From an uncultured Aquimarina sp. (GTDB lineage: Bacteria > Bacteroidota > Bacteroidia > Flavobacteriales > Flavobacteriaceae): a DNA stretch of 64,000 nucleotides. The stretch's first letter is position 1. Every line of letters begins with the position of its first letter. The notes beneath the pieces were generated by a model. It saw only the letters and a program-made list of their open reading frames with translations. It searched no databases and had not been told where the DNA came from. Shown here one piece after another: positions 16,979-23,833 of this stretch. The stretch is from assembly GCA_947492105.1 (NCBI GenBank), contig CANLMN010000010.1:62001-126000 (forward strand). Direction: 5' to 3'. A program made the translations under genes and the position numbers.

Positions 16979-17243
16979 TAATATTCATCTCGTTTCCTTC
17001 GTAAAATTTGGCAATGCGTTGTCCTGTCGCTTTATCGTAAATCTCAATAGTACCGGCTAAGGGACCGTATTCTTTTATCTTTTTGCGAAAGCGAATTAAA
17101 CCTGTTTCCCGGCTTTTCGTTTTAGACAGTTTATGTCTCCAATCTATAGAGTACATTGTGCGTACGTTACCGTCTTTAAACCAGACGATCATCTTGGTTT
17201 CTGAGTCCTGGCCTAGTTTCCAGCCTTTTTTCTTTTGTTGCAT
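16962..17243 (-). CDS. hypothetical protein (93 aa)
   Basis: A basic, beta-rich small protein (KMIVWFKDGNVRTMYSIDWRH; GTIEIYDKATGQRIAKFYEG). The start shares one base with the stop of the 162-aa gene and its end overlaps the glycosyltransferase start by 17 bases. No family recognised; the strand pattern suggests a small barrel or RNA/DNA-binding fold. Confidence 0.6.
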   Translation of the reverse strand: MQQKKKGWKLGQDSETKMIVWFKDGNVRTMYSIDWRHKLSKTKSRETGLIRFRKKIKEYGPLAGTIEIYDKATGQRIAKFYEGNEMNINAEIN

Positions 17244-17731
17244 TATTTGAAATATTTAATGAGTGATAAGAGTGATATTTCCTTGATATAGTTTTCTTTA
17301 TGAAAAGCCTTGACCGTGACGACACCTTGCTTGACGTTGAGCCAAATCTGTACATCTTGGTCACAGATATGATTTGCCGTAGCAAATTCCTTGAGATACT
17401 TTTTGATACTGAAGGCAATTTTGTTACGCACATTGGGCAACGCTGCAATGCTGTCTTCTAAGAAGAAATAAGCGAGTTCGTCTGTTGGTATTTCTTTCAT
17501 CAGCACATCTTGATCATACAGATAAGAAAGTACTTTGTGCTGTTCTTGATAAATACGCAGGTACAAGCGCTCGACAGGGATCTGTTGCCAGGTTGCAATA
17601 TGCTCGGTGTAGCTTATGATGTTTAGAGAAATTTTCTTCTCATAACCAAAGACATCGATAGATATCTCGGCAATCGCTCCCTTGAGTTTATTGGTCAAGG
17701 CAACGTTTTTCTTTTTGAAAATACGTTTCAT
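17243..17731 (-). CDS. hypothetical protein (162 aa)
   Basis: A mixed alpha/beta soluble protein with a basic N-terminus (MKRIFKKKNVALTNKLKG). It lies 3 bases after the wHTH gene and overlaps the next gene by one base. No recognisable domain. Confidence 0.6.
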   Translation of the reverse strand: MKRIFKKKNVALTNKLKGAIAEISIDVFGYEKKISLNIISYTEHIATWQQIPVERLYLRIYQEQHKVLSYLYDQDVLMKEIPTDELAYFFLEDSIAALPNVRNKIAFSIKKYLKEFATANHICDQDVQIWLNVKQGVVTVKAFHKENYIKEISLLSLIKYFK

Positions 17732-17734
17732 TCG

Positions 17735-18991
17735 TTAAGTATTGGTGTATAAAAATCGTTGTGTAGATGGGTTGAGTACACTTGCGTGAAAGTGTTGCAA
17801 GAGTTCAGGTTGACCGAGTTTGCCTATTCTCGTCTCACATTGCCTGAAAAGTGCCAATCTAGGTTTTTGCTTTGCAGTATCCTTTTTCTCATTGTTCAAA
17901 AACCTGCGGATCTGTGAAGCGACAATGAGTTTTAACTGCACTTCAAGCTGTCTCTTCTTGTGATCCTGCCACCATTTTTTGGTGCCAGCAAACCCTGTTT
18001 TGTTTTTGGAATCAAAATATTGATGTGGCAATTGTACAAATCTGTTTTGAGGATCTTTGGCAAGATATTTCCGCACGAGTTCGATGCGATCTACATAGCA
18101 TTGATGAACGTTTGCCAGATGTTTGTCAGGTACTGGATCGTACCATTTCCAGAGCAGTTCTTTTCCGATTTTGACCTGGGATTCAGTGAGATAGGTGTCT
18201 TGGTAGAGCACATTTCGCGAAAGCGTCCAAAGCGCATTCACATACACAGAAAGGGAAGCGGAACGAGCCGAATCTCGTGGCAAATTTTCGGCGCCAGTTT
18301 GATTTGTGGCTCGCATCCGCGCATTTTCCCCTGCATCATTGGAATTTTTGGGGCATTTTTTCCCTGTGTATCCTGTAAAAGTGTTGCTAGAAGCGTTGCG
18401 TGACGTTGTTTCTTTTGTGAGCGGTAGCGAATTCCTTTTATTCCCGAATAGCTTGGCTCGACTTGAGTTATCAACGCCTATTATTAAATTATTTATGTAA
18501 CCATTGTTACTAGAGTCTGTATGACGACAAGTTGTCGTAGGAATATTTTTAACCGATTGATTGTGTGTAGATTGTAATTTCTGTGAATCCTGCTGGATTT
18601 TAGGCTTATCCACAGGTTTTAAACCAGTTGCTAACAGGATTTTTGGCTCGACCCAAAGGTCATATCCTGAGTTGGTACCGTGCCATTTTTTATTGATAAT
18701 GATGCCTGCATCTATGAGTCGTTTTAAGTGACGCTGGATGGTTCTGGGACTGGCGTTGCCCATTTTAGCCAACTGTAGATTGTTGGTTTTTAAGGGTGGT
18801 AAATTTTTAAGATCAAGTGTTGTGACATTGCTCGCTTTCAGTAAAGAAAGTCCGTAAATCTTAATGATGTCCTTTGCAGTTGAGGCTATTGCCTGTCGTA
18901 TGCGGTTAGAAAGTTGATCTGTATTCTGGTTGTGTTCTTTAATGTGATAATCCAATGCTTTAAAGGCGATGGAATAATTAACTATGCTCAT
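17735..18991 (-). CDS. winged-HTH protein, possible replication or partition regulator (418 aa)
   Basis: Residues about 20-125 form a helical DNA-binding region with a clear HTH (LAKMGNASPRTIQRHLKRLIDAGII) and a wing (WHGTNSGYDLWV). A long polar, low-complexity linker (about 135-245) follows, then a helical C-terminal domain (250-418). Proteins with this layout on Bacteroidota elements are often annotated as replication-initiator-like or HTH proteins. It leads the minus-strand operon after the 53-aa gene, which overlaps its start by 14 bases. A replication role is inference; no origin iterons were recognised. Confidence 0.6.
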   Translation of the reverse strand: MSIVNYSIAFKALDYHIKEHNQNTDQLSNRIRQAIASTAKDIIKIYGLSLLKASNVTTLDLKNLPPLKTNNLQLAKMGNASPRTIQRHLKRLIDAGIIINKKWHGTNSGYDLWVEPKILLATGLKPVDKPKIQQDSQKLQSTHNQSVKNIPTTTCRHTDSSNNGYINNLIIGVDNSSRAKLFGNKRNSLPLTKETTSRNASSNTFTGYTGKKCPKNSNDAGENARMRATNQTGAENLPRDSARSASLSVYVNALWTLSRNVLYQDTYLTESQVKIGKELLWKWYDPVPDKHLANVHQCYVDRIELVRKYLAKDPQNRFVQLPHQYFDSKNKTGFAGTKKWWQDHKKRQLEVQLKLIVASQIRRFLNNEKKDTAKQKPRLALFRQCETRIGKLGQPELLQHFHASVLNPSTQRFLYTNT

Positions 18992-19139
18992 TTTTAGGAC
19001 TGTTATGAAACAGCAAAGTGTGTGCTTTGTCTATCTCACTAGTCGGATTGTGGTGCTTTTTTAGCATCTCTATTTCTTCCTTGATTTTTTTTATAAGGTT
19101 CAGGAAACCTTCATCTGGGCTATTTTCGGCAAATTTCAT
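18978..19139 (-). CDS. small hypothetical protein (53 aa)
   Basis: An ATG-started frame of 53 residues with a charged amphipathic helix (FLNLIKKIKEEIEMLKKHH, about 12-30). It overlaps the 418-aa gene by 14 bases and lies 15 bases after the stop of the HTH gene at 19155, so it fits the operon. No family recognised. Confidence 0.5.
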   Translation of the reverse strand: MKFAENSPDEGFLNLIKKIKEEIEMLKKHHNPTSEIDKAHTLLFHNSPKNEHS

Positions 19140-19154
19140 AAGATGAGATCTGCA

Positions 19155-19433
19155 TTATAACTTCATCGATGTTTGCGACTTTAAAGGCAGGTTCTCTGTG
19201 AGGACTTTTCCCTTTTTACTATTGCGCAATGTTTTCTCGTGCTTAGATTCTAAAAGTGTGAGACAGGCTTCATAAATGAGCTCTTCGCTGGACGGCCTGA
19301 TCTCTTTCCTATTAAAAAATTTAGATACCGTAGGTCTGGATTTTCCAGATTCTTGAGCTACAAGCGCAATGGGGTTATCAAAGTACTTGTGCATTTTTTT
19401 CGTAATGGCCTTAATTTCATCGGGTTGATACAT
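19155..19433 (-). CDS. small HTH protein (92 aa)
   Basis: The region from about residue 20 to 45 (PIALVAQESGKSRPTVSKFFN) is a helix-turn-helix, so this is likely a repressor-type regulator of the minus-strand operon. I start it at the ATG at 19433 (MYQPDEIK). An in-frame upstream start at 19508 would add 25 residues rich in Cys and Asn that look unlike a folded domain. A -7 element, TATATTTG (19526-19533, minus), would serve either start. It diverges from the regulator gene at 19595. Confidence 0.65.
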   Translation of the reverse strand: MYQPDEIKAITKKMHKYFDNPIALVAQESGKSRPTVSKFFNRKEIRPSSEELIYEACLTLLESKHEKTLRNSKKGKVLTENLPLKSQTSMKL

Positions 19434-19482
19434 TCTTATAAAGTTTATGTGATTCGTTTGACAATTCAGTGTAAAAGTTTTG

Positions 19483-19533
19483 TAAATTTGGCAACAATTT
19501 AACGTCATTTTTACATTTATATCGCCAAATATA
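19483..19533. promoter_or_regulatory. divergent overlapping promoters
   Basis: TAAATTTG at 19483-19490 is a plus-strand -7 element for the gene at 19595 (TTG 22 bases upstream, slightly long spacing). TATATTTG at 19526-19533 on the minus strand is a -7 element for the HTH gene ending at 19155. The two transcripts would overlap at their 5' ends, as in phage-type switches. Confidence 0.5.
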
Positions 19534-19594
19534 TGTATAAACGTTGCTTAATAAACTACAAAAAGAGATAATAATTTTATCACCCCTGAATTGA

Positions 19595-20359
19595 ATGAAT
19601 GAGAAAAAAGAGCGCAAACGACAAGAAGTAATTGATAATGAAAGACATAATATGAAGCAGAATCCAGATTACGATACTATAGATTTAAAATTTATCGAGG
19701 CCATAGACGAGGTATTGGAAAAGAATGATGAGCTCGGATTAAAACCAAGCAATGATAGTAGCCTCGGGAAACTGATTTATCCTTCTAACCGAAGCATCAT
19801 CTCTTCAGTAAGAAGTAGGGCAAAACATATTCCGCATCTTGCGTTGATCAATTTTGCAAAGCTCTTTGACGTAGATATGAACTATTTCTATTCTGATAGA
19901 TCCTTGAGTTACATTCCACGAGTGACTACTGTAAACAACAATCAAGATTATTCCATCAAGAAAACTGGTAAGGGCTCATTTGTTGCGCACGCTGGAAATG
20001 GCACAATAGGCGACATTAAAAACGTGGCAAAGGAAATTGTAACAAATAACAACACGAGCTTAAACCCATCGGCCGAAACTGTTATCAATAACTTCATACA
20101 GCAAATAGATGAAGCCTGCATTCCGGATTTTTATAGAATACTCAATGCCATACGTGATGAAACGGGAAGTACAATAGAAGAACTAAAGTTTCATCTGAAG
20201 AAGAAATCCAAAAGGCTTGACAAGCTAAACAAGCGCCACCACAAAGAACTCAAGGCTGTCAATCTGAAGCTTGTAGAAACCAATGAAAGGTTGATTAAAG
20301 CACAAGAAAATGAAAAAGCGACTATGGAGAAATACATATCAGTTCTTGAAAAGAAATAA
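19595..20359 (+). CDS. HTH regulator with C-terminal coiled coil (254 aa)
   Basis: Residues about 27-105 resemble an XRE-like DNA-binding domain (FIEAIDEVLEKNDE, SSLGKLIYPSNRSIISSVRSR, LALINFAKLFDVDMNYFY). A Gly/Asn-rich link with GKGSFVAHAGNGTIGD follows (about 125-145). The last 80 residues are a charged coiled coil, likely for oligomerization. It is the first plus-strand gene opposite the minus operon and likely one arm of the element's control switch. Confidence 0.65.
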   Translation: MNEKKERKRQEVIDNERHNMKQNPDYDTIDLKFIEAIDEVLEKNDELGLKPSNDSSLGKLIYPSNRSIISSVRSRAKHIPHLALINFAKLFDVDMNYFYSDRSLSYIPRVTTVNNNQDYSIKKTGKGSFVAHAGNGTIGDIKNVAKEIVTNNNTSLNPSAETVINNFIQQIDEACIPDFYRILNAIRDETGSTIEELKFHLKKKSKRLDKLNKRHHKELKAVNLKLVETNERLIKAQENEKATMEKYISVLEKK

Positions 20360-20366
20360 AACGTCC

Positions 20367-20397
20367 TTGTTTCGTAACGTTTATAAGTTTATGTTTG
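20367..20397 (+). promoter_or_regulatory. promoter TTG-N20-TATGTTTG
   Basis: TTG at 20367-20369 and TATGTTTG at 20390-20397 match the Bacteroidota promoter consensus with 20-base spacing. They lie just upstream of the TTG-started regulator at 20416, giving a very short leader. Confidence 0.6.
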
Positions 20398-20415
20398 TAT
20401 TGTAAAAATTAAATC

Positions 20416-21162
20416 TTGAAAAAAGAACACACAGATTATTCAAATTTATTGCGACTTCTCAATGAGAAGGAATATGCAAATAAGTACATCGTAAATGCTG
20501 AGAGGCGTATGATTACACACTGGCAGGATATTGGACTTTTTCAGGACAAACGCAATACTTCGGCAGGATGGAACAAGTTTAGCCTCATCGATATCCTTTG
20601 GATGGGCATCATCATCGAGTATCGCAATCTGGGCTTTCCCAACGAAAAGATCAAACCTGTTAGGCAATTTCTGTTTGAAGAAACTAAGATTGATAATTTG
20701 AAAGTCAGTAAGCTGGAATATGCGACTATTCAGGTACTCGCTTTCGCGAAAGCGTTATATCTCATAACCGATATAGCAGGTAACATTTATCTGGCAGATG
20801 ATTATGAATATGTTAAGCTTTTGCAACAAGGTAAAGTAACCAATCATATCGTATTAAACCTTAATCAAGTCGTCAAAGAAAATATATCTGTACTCTTTTC
20901 TGAACCAAATTTTAATGCCTTTGCTGGTCTTAATAAAGACGAAATTCAAGTGATGCTCATCTTGAGAAGTGAGTCGTACCAATCTGTCCAAGTGACCAAA
21001 AAGAATGGCGAGATAGATATGATTGAAGGTACGGAGCGCATTAGTGAGAAAGACAGAATTATTGATATTTTGAAACAGCACGAGTACCAGAATATCGAAA
21101 TAAAACAAGCAAACGGAAAAGTGGTTTTGATAAGCCGTACCGTGAAACAAAAAGCAAAATAG
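20416..21162 (+). CDS. MerR-like HTH protein (248 aa)
   Basis: The N-terminal 80 residues resemble a MerR-type winged HTH (VNAERRMITHWQDIGLF, WNKFSLIDILWMGIIIEYRNLGF). The remainder (about 90-248) is a domain I do not recognise. The frame starts on TTG at 20416, only about 13 bases after the expected transcription start; the next ATG (20506) would cut into the HTH, so TTG is preferred. A perfect palindrome copy lies inside at 20739. It sits between the coiled-coil regulator and the recombinase, suggesting control of excision or operon expression. Confidence 0.65.
   Translation: MKKEHTDYSNLLRLLNEKEYANKYIVNAERRMITHWQDIGLFQDKRNTSAGWNKFSLIDILWMGIIIEYRNLGFPNEKIKPVRQFLFEETKIDNLKVSKLEYATIQVLAFAKALYLITDIAGNIYLADDYEYVKLLQQGKVTNHIVLNLNQVVKENISVLFSEPNFNAFAGLNKDEIQVMLILRSESYQSVQVTKKNGEIDMIEGTERISEKDRIIDILKQHEYQNIEIKQANGKVVLISRTVKQKAK
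20739..20754. repeat. 16-bp palindrome copy, perfect
   Basis: CGCTTTCGCGAAAGCG is a perfect copy in the MerR-like gene, encoding AFAKA. Confidence 0.85.
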
Positions 21163-21337
21163 ATACCCTATTTGCCATTCAAATGTACTTGTAATCCCAT
21201 AACGGAAGCTAGTTTGAACAAATTAATATGAAAACGTGATAAGCATCGATTGAACTAAATGCAATGAGCTCAGAGAGCCATCTCAAATCCCACCAATGCT
21301 ATGACTATAAGATAGAATAGCATTCACGGAATGAACA

Positions 21338-21523
21338 ATGCAATCGATAAATGTAAAAAAAGAAGACAATAAGGAAGTATCTAAAAGTAAAATGTCTGTA
21401 GAAAGGCTCAAGTCATTTAAAGGCTTTGAGAATGTGAGCGAAGATGAGGCAGATAAAATAATTAAGAATCTTGAACAATTTGCAGAAATATTGTGCAAGC
21501 AAGTTCAACAAAACGTATCCTAA
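21338..21523 (+). CDS. small acidic protein upstream of recombinase (61 aa)
   Basis: A charged helical protein (MSVERLKSFKGFENVSEDEADKI in the middle) whose stop overlaps the recombinase start as TAATG, so the two are coupled. Small genes in this position can be recombination directionality or accessory factors, but no known family is visible. An 8-bp inverted repeat (AATGCTAT/ATAGCATT) lies just upstream, around 21297-21326. Confidence 0.6.
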   Translation: MQSINVKKEDNKEVSKSKMSVERLKSFKGFENVSEDEADKIIKNLEQFAEILCKQVQQNVS

Positions 21524-23139
21524 TGAAAGACCTATCCATCTTTAATCAATTTGCCAGAACAGACGACAGCAAGTCTCTAAGACAAGCAGGAAACGCCGTC
21601 ATATACACCAGAGTTTCTACAAAAGAACAGGCAGATAACAATGCTAGTTTAGACACACAATTAAAATACTGCGAGCAACTAGCTCAGAAGAAAGGACTTG
21701 ATGTGGTTGAGTATTTTGGTGGGACGTATGAGTCGGCAAAAAGTGATGAACGCAAGCACTTCCAGAAGATGCTCAACTTTGTTAAACGCAGGAAAGACAT
21801 AGGCTATATCATCGTCTATTCTTATGATCGCTTTTCGAGAACTGGAGCCAATGGAGCGTATATAAGTGATCAACTCAAGAGGCAGGGAATCGTCACAATT
21901 TCTGCGACACAAGAGGTAGATACTTCTACGAGTGCAGGATCTTTTCAGCAGAACCTTTATTATATGTTCTCTCAATTTGATAATGAGTTGAGAAGGGATA
22001 AGTCCGTTTCTGGAATGCAAGAAAAATTACGTAGAGGAGATTGGACAGGCGCTTGGCCATACGGCTACACAAATACCAATCCGGGCAAGGGTAAAAAACC
22101 CAATTTTGTAATCAACGACAAAGGGAAACTTCTCAAAAAAGCTTTTGAGTGGAAAGCAATGTCAAACACCTCACACGTTGAGATATCTAAAAAACTCAAA
22201 AGAAAAGGATTAGAGCTATCTGCCAAAAAGCTTAGCGACTATTTTAGAAATCCCTTTTACTGCGGATTGATGGTAAATAAATTGATACCTGGAGAAGTGA
22301 TACAAGGCAATCACGAACCTATGATTAGTCGTGAGATGTTCTTAAAAATCCACAATCTTCTCAACTCTCGCGAAGAAGGAAGAAAGTACAACCTAGATGA
22401 TGAAAACCTACCACTAAAAATGTTTATCAAATCAACAGAATGTGGAACACCCTATACTGGATATGTAGTTAAGAAGAAAGGACTGTACTATTATAAAAAT
22501 AGAAGATCAGGTAGTAGAGAAAACAGAAGTGCGAAAAAGCTACACAGCTCGTTTATGGCACTCTTAGAAAACTACACACTGGCTGATCCAAAATACATCG
22601 AACCTCTCAAAGAGATCATCGAGCAAACCTTTATCGATTTAAACAAGGAACAAATTGACGAAGCAAAGGTGCTAAACACGCAAGCTACAGAACTGGATGT
22701 TAAACTGGATAGATTAGAAGAGCGTTACGTATTTGAAGAAATAACAAAAGTGCAATACGATAAGTTCAAGTCCAAACTAGAGTCAGAAAAGAACAAAATA
22801 ACCGAGTTAGTTTCAAACTCAGGATTTAATAGTTCGAACCTTAAAAAATCGATAGACAAAGCATTAAATTTAGCCTTGAACCTCCCGTCATTGTGGCAAT
22901 CTGGTAATATCGAAGTCAAGCGTTCTTTGCAATTTATGCTCTTTCCAGAAGGAATAGGGTATGACTTCAAAAACGACCGACTTCGAACTTTTAGAGTAAA
23001 CTCGATATTCAGCGCAATCGCCTCTATTTCAGATAACTTAGAAGGAAATAAAAACGGGACTTTTCAAAATAATTTTGAAAAATCCCGTTTAGTGACCGCG
23101 GAGGGATTCAAACCCCCAACCCTCAGAGCCGAAATCTGA
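21523..23139 (+). CDS. large serine recombinase (integrase)
   Basis: I start at the ATG at 21523 (538 aa), which overlaps the preceding stop; an upstream GTG at 21493 is less likely. The resolvase domain (about 24-170) has the catalytic Ser32 in YTRVSTKEQ, and YSYDRFSRTGANGAYISDQL carries the conserved Arg residues. A recombinase domain (about 185-290; PYGYTNT, FYCGLMVNKLI) follows. The usual zinc ribbon is reduced to a single Cys (TECGTPYTGYVVKKKG), then comes a coiled coil (about 370-430). The frame runs through a terminator hairpin and the 3' half of the tRNA-Arg gene, so its last 15 codons come from the attachment region. It should integrate and excise the element. Confidence 0.9.
   Translation: MKDLSIFNQFARTDDSKSLRQAGNAVIYTRVSTKEQADNNASLDTQLKYCEQLAQKKGLDVVEYFGGTYESAKSDERKHFQKMLNFVKRRKDIGYIIVYSYDRFSRTGANGAYISDQLKRQGIVTISATQEVDTSTSAGSFQQNLYYMFSQFDNELRRDKSVSGMQEKLRRGDWTGAWPYGYTNTNPGKGKKPNFVINDKGKLLKKAFEWKAMSNTSHVEISKKLKRKGLELSAKKLSDYFRNPFYCGLMVNKLIPGEVIQGNHEPMISREMFLKIHNLLNSREEGRKYNLDDENLPLKMFIKSTECGTPYTGYVVKKKGLYYYKNRRSGSRENRSAKKLHSSFMALLENYTLADPKYIEPLKEIIEQTFIDLNKEQIDEAKVLNTQATELDVKLDRLEERYVFEEITKVQYDKFKSKLESEKNKITELVSNSGFNSSNLKKSIDKALNLALNLPSLWQSGNIEVKRSLQFMLFPEGIGYDFKNDRLRTFRVNSIFSAIASISDNLEGNKNGTFQNNFEKSRLVTAEGFKPPTLRAEI
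23053..23089. terminator. bidirectional intrinsic terminator between tRNA and element
   Basis: AACGGGA-TTTTCAAAA pairs with TTTTGAAAA-TCCCGTT through a 3-base loop, with one unpaired position. Read on the minus strand it directly follows the tRNA and ends in a T-run, so it terminates the tRNA transcript. It lies inside the recombinase reading frame. Confidence 0.8.
23093..23139. other. probable attachment-site region (attR) in tRNA-Arg 3' half
   Basis: The recombinase frame and the tRNA overlap over these 47 bases, from the discriminator base past the anticodon. This is the natural place for the recombination core. The exact core cannot be fixed without the other end of the element. Confidence 0.5.
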
Positions 23140-23166
23140 TGCGCTATTCAGTTGCGCCACGCGGCC
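23093..23166 (-). tRNA. tRNA-Arg (anticodon UCG)
   Basis: The minus strand folds as a 74-base cloverleaf. The acceptor pairs GGCCGCG with CGCGGTC (one G-U), and the D stem is GCGC/GCGC. The anticodon stem TCAGA/TCTGA encloses loop TTTCGGC with anticodon TCG, and the T stem is GGGGG/CCCTC. CCA is not encoded. The elbow is unusual: the D-loop appears to have G18-A19 instead of GG, and the T-loop has T56 instead of C56 (GTTTGAATC), which would restore pairing as A19-U56. It is the integration target of the element. Confidence 0.9.
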
Positions 23167-23205
23167 TTTATTTCCCGAAAAATCGGGTATCTATTAGTGT
23201 TTTAT

Positions 23206-23655
23206 TTAAGACAACTTTTCTTTTACAATCGTAGAAATAGTTTTTCCATCAGCCTTCCCTGCTAATTGCCCAGAAGCCATCCCCATTACTTTACCCATAT
23301 CTTTCATTCCTGATGCTCCTGTTTTTGCAATGAGATCCTCTATAATTTTTGCAACTTCTTCCTCACTCATCTGCTCTGGCAAAAATTGCTCAATAACAGC
23401 TGCCTGTGCAATTTCAGGTTCCGCTAGATCAGCTCTACCTTGTTCTGTAAAAATAGCTGCGCTATCTTTTCGTTGCTTTACGAGTTTTTGTAACAGTTTT
23501 AACTCTTGCTCTTCGGTCAACTCTTCTTTAGAACCAGTTTCTGTTTGTGCCAAAAGAATCGCAGATTTTACAGCTCTCAATGATTCTAATGCCATAGCAT
23601 CTTTTGCCTTCATTGCTTCTTTCAAAGCTGTCATTACTTGTGTCTGTAAGCTCAT
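23206..23655 (-). CDS. GatB/YqeY domain-containing protein
   Basis: A 149-residue YqeY-type protein, all helical, with the family's recognisable EEQELKLLQKLVKQRKDS and C-terminal ASGMKDMGKVMG...GKADGKTIS segments. YqeY resembles the tRNA-binding tail of GatB amidotransferase subunits; its role is unclear, probably linked to tRNA or aminoacylation. Length is normal for the family. It is the first chromosomal gene beyond the tRNA, downstream of ftsZ on the same strand. Confidence 0.9.
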   Translation of the reverse strand: MSLQTQVMTALKEAMKAKDAMALESLRAVKSAILLAQTETGSKEELTEEQELKLLQKLVKQRKDSAAIFTEQGRADLAEPEIAQAAVIEQFLPEQMSEEEVAKIIEDLIAKTGASGMKDMGKVMGMASGQLAGKADGKTISTIVKEKLS

Positions 23656-23833
23656 AAGATTCCTAATTAGTCATATCTTGAGATACCCTGTACCTCATCA
23701 ATATGTATTGGACTGCGAATATAAAAAATAAACCGATAACAGCCTCTTATTTTCAGAAGGAATTATCGGTATATTCAAGTGTTGATTAAATCACTTTTAT
23801 TTTTAATTCCGTGTTCGGAATTGTATAGTTTCA

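Larger units (their letters stand above)
1..23092. mobile_element. integrated mobile element, right-hand part
   Basis: This stretch is read as one integrated element whose left end lies before the window. It ends at a tRNA-Arg gene with a large serine recombinase as the last gene. It carries HTH regulators next to the recombinase, a mercury-resistance cargo and long runs of small genes of unknown function. It also holds repeated copies of the palindrome CGCTTTCGCGAAAGCG, which is nearly missing from the neighbouring chromosome. I see no relaxase, type IV secretion, coupling-protein or phage structural gene, so I cannot say whether it is an ICE, a mobilizable element or a phage-like element. 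The right boundary is inferred from the tRNA; the left attachment site was not seen. Confidence 0.8.

Noticed and set aside
1-23092. Element as an intact prophage
   Set aside because: No capsid, portal, terminase, tail or lysis gene is visible in the 23 kb seen; the recombinase and HTH genes alone do not show a phage.
23802-23823. Hairpin AATTCCG/CGGAATT after ftsZ as a terminator
   Set aside because: The stem is short and no T-run follows on either strand.
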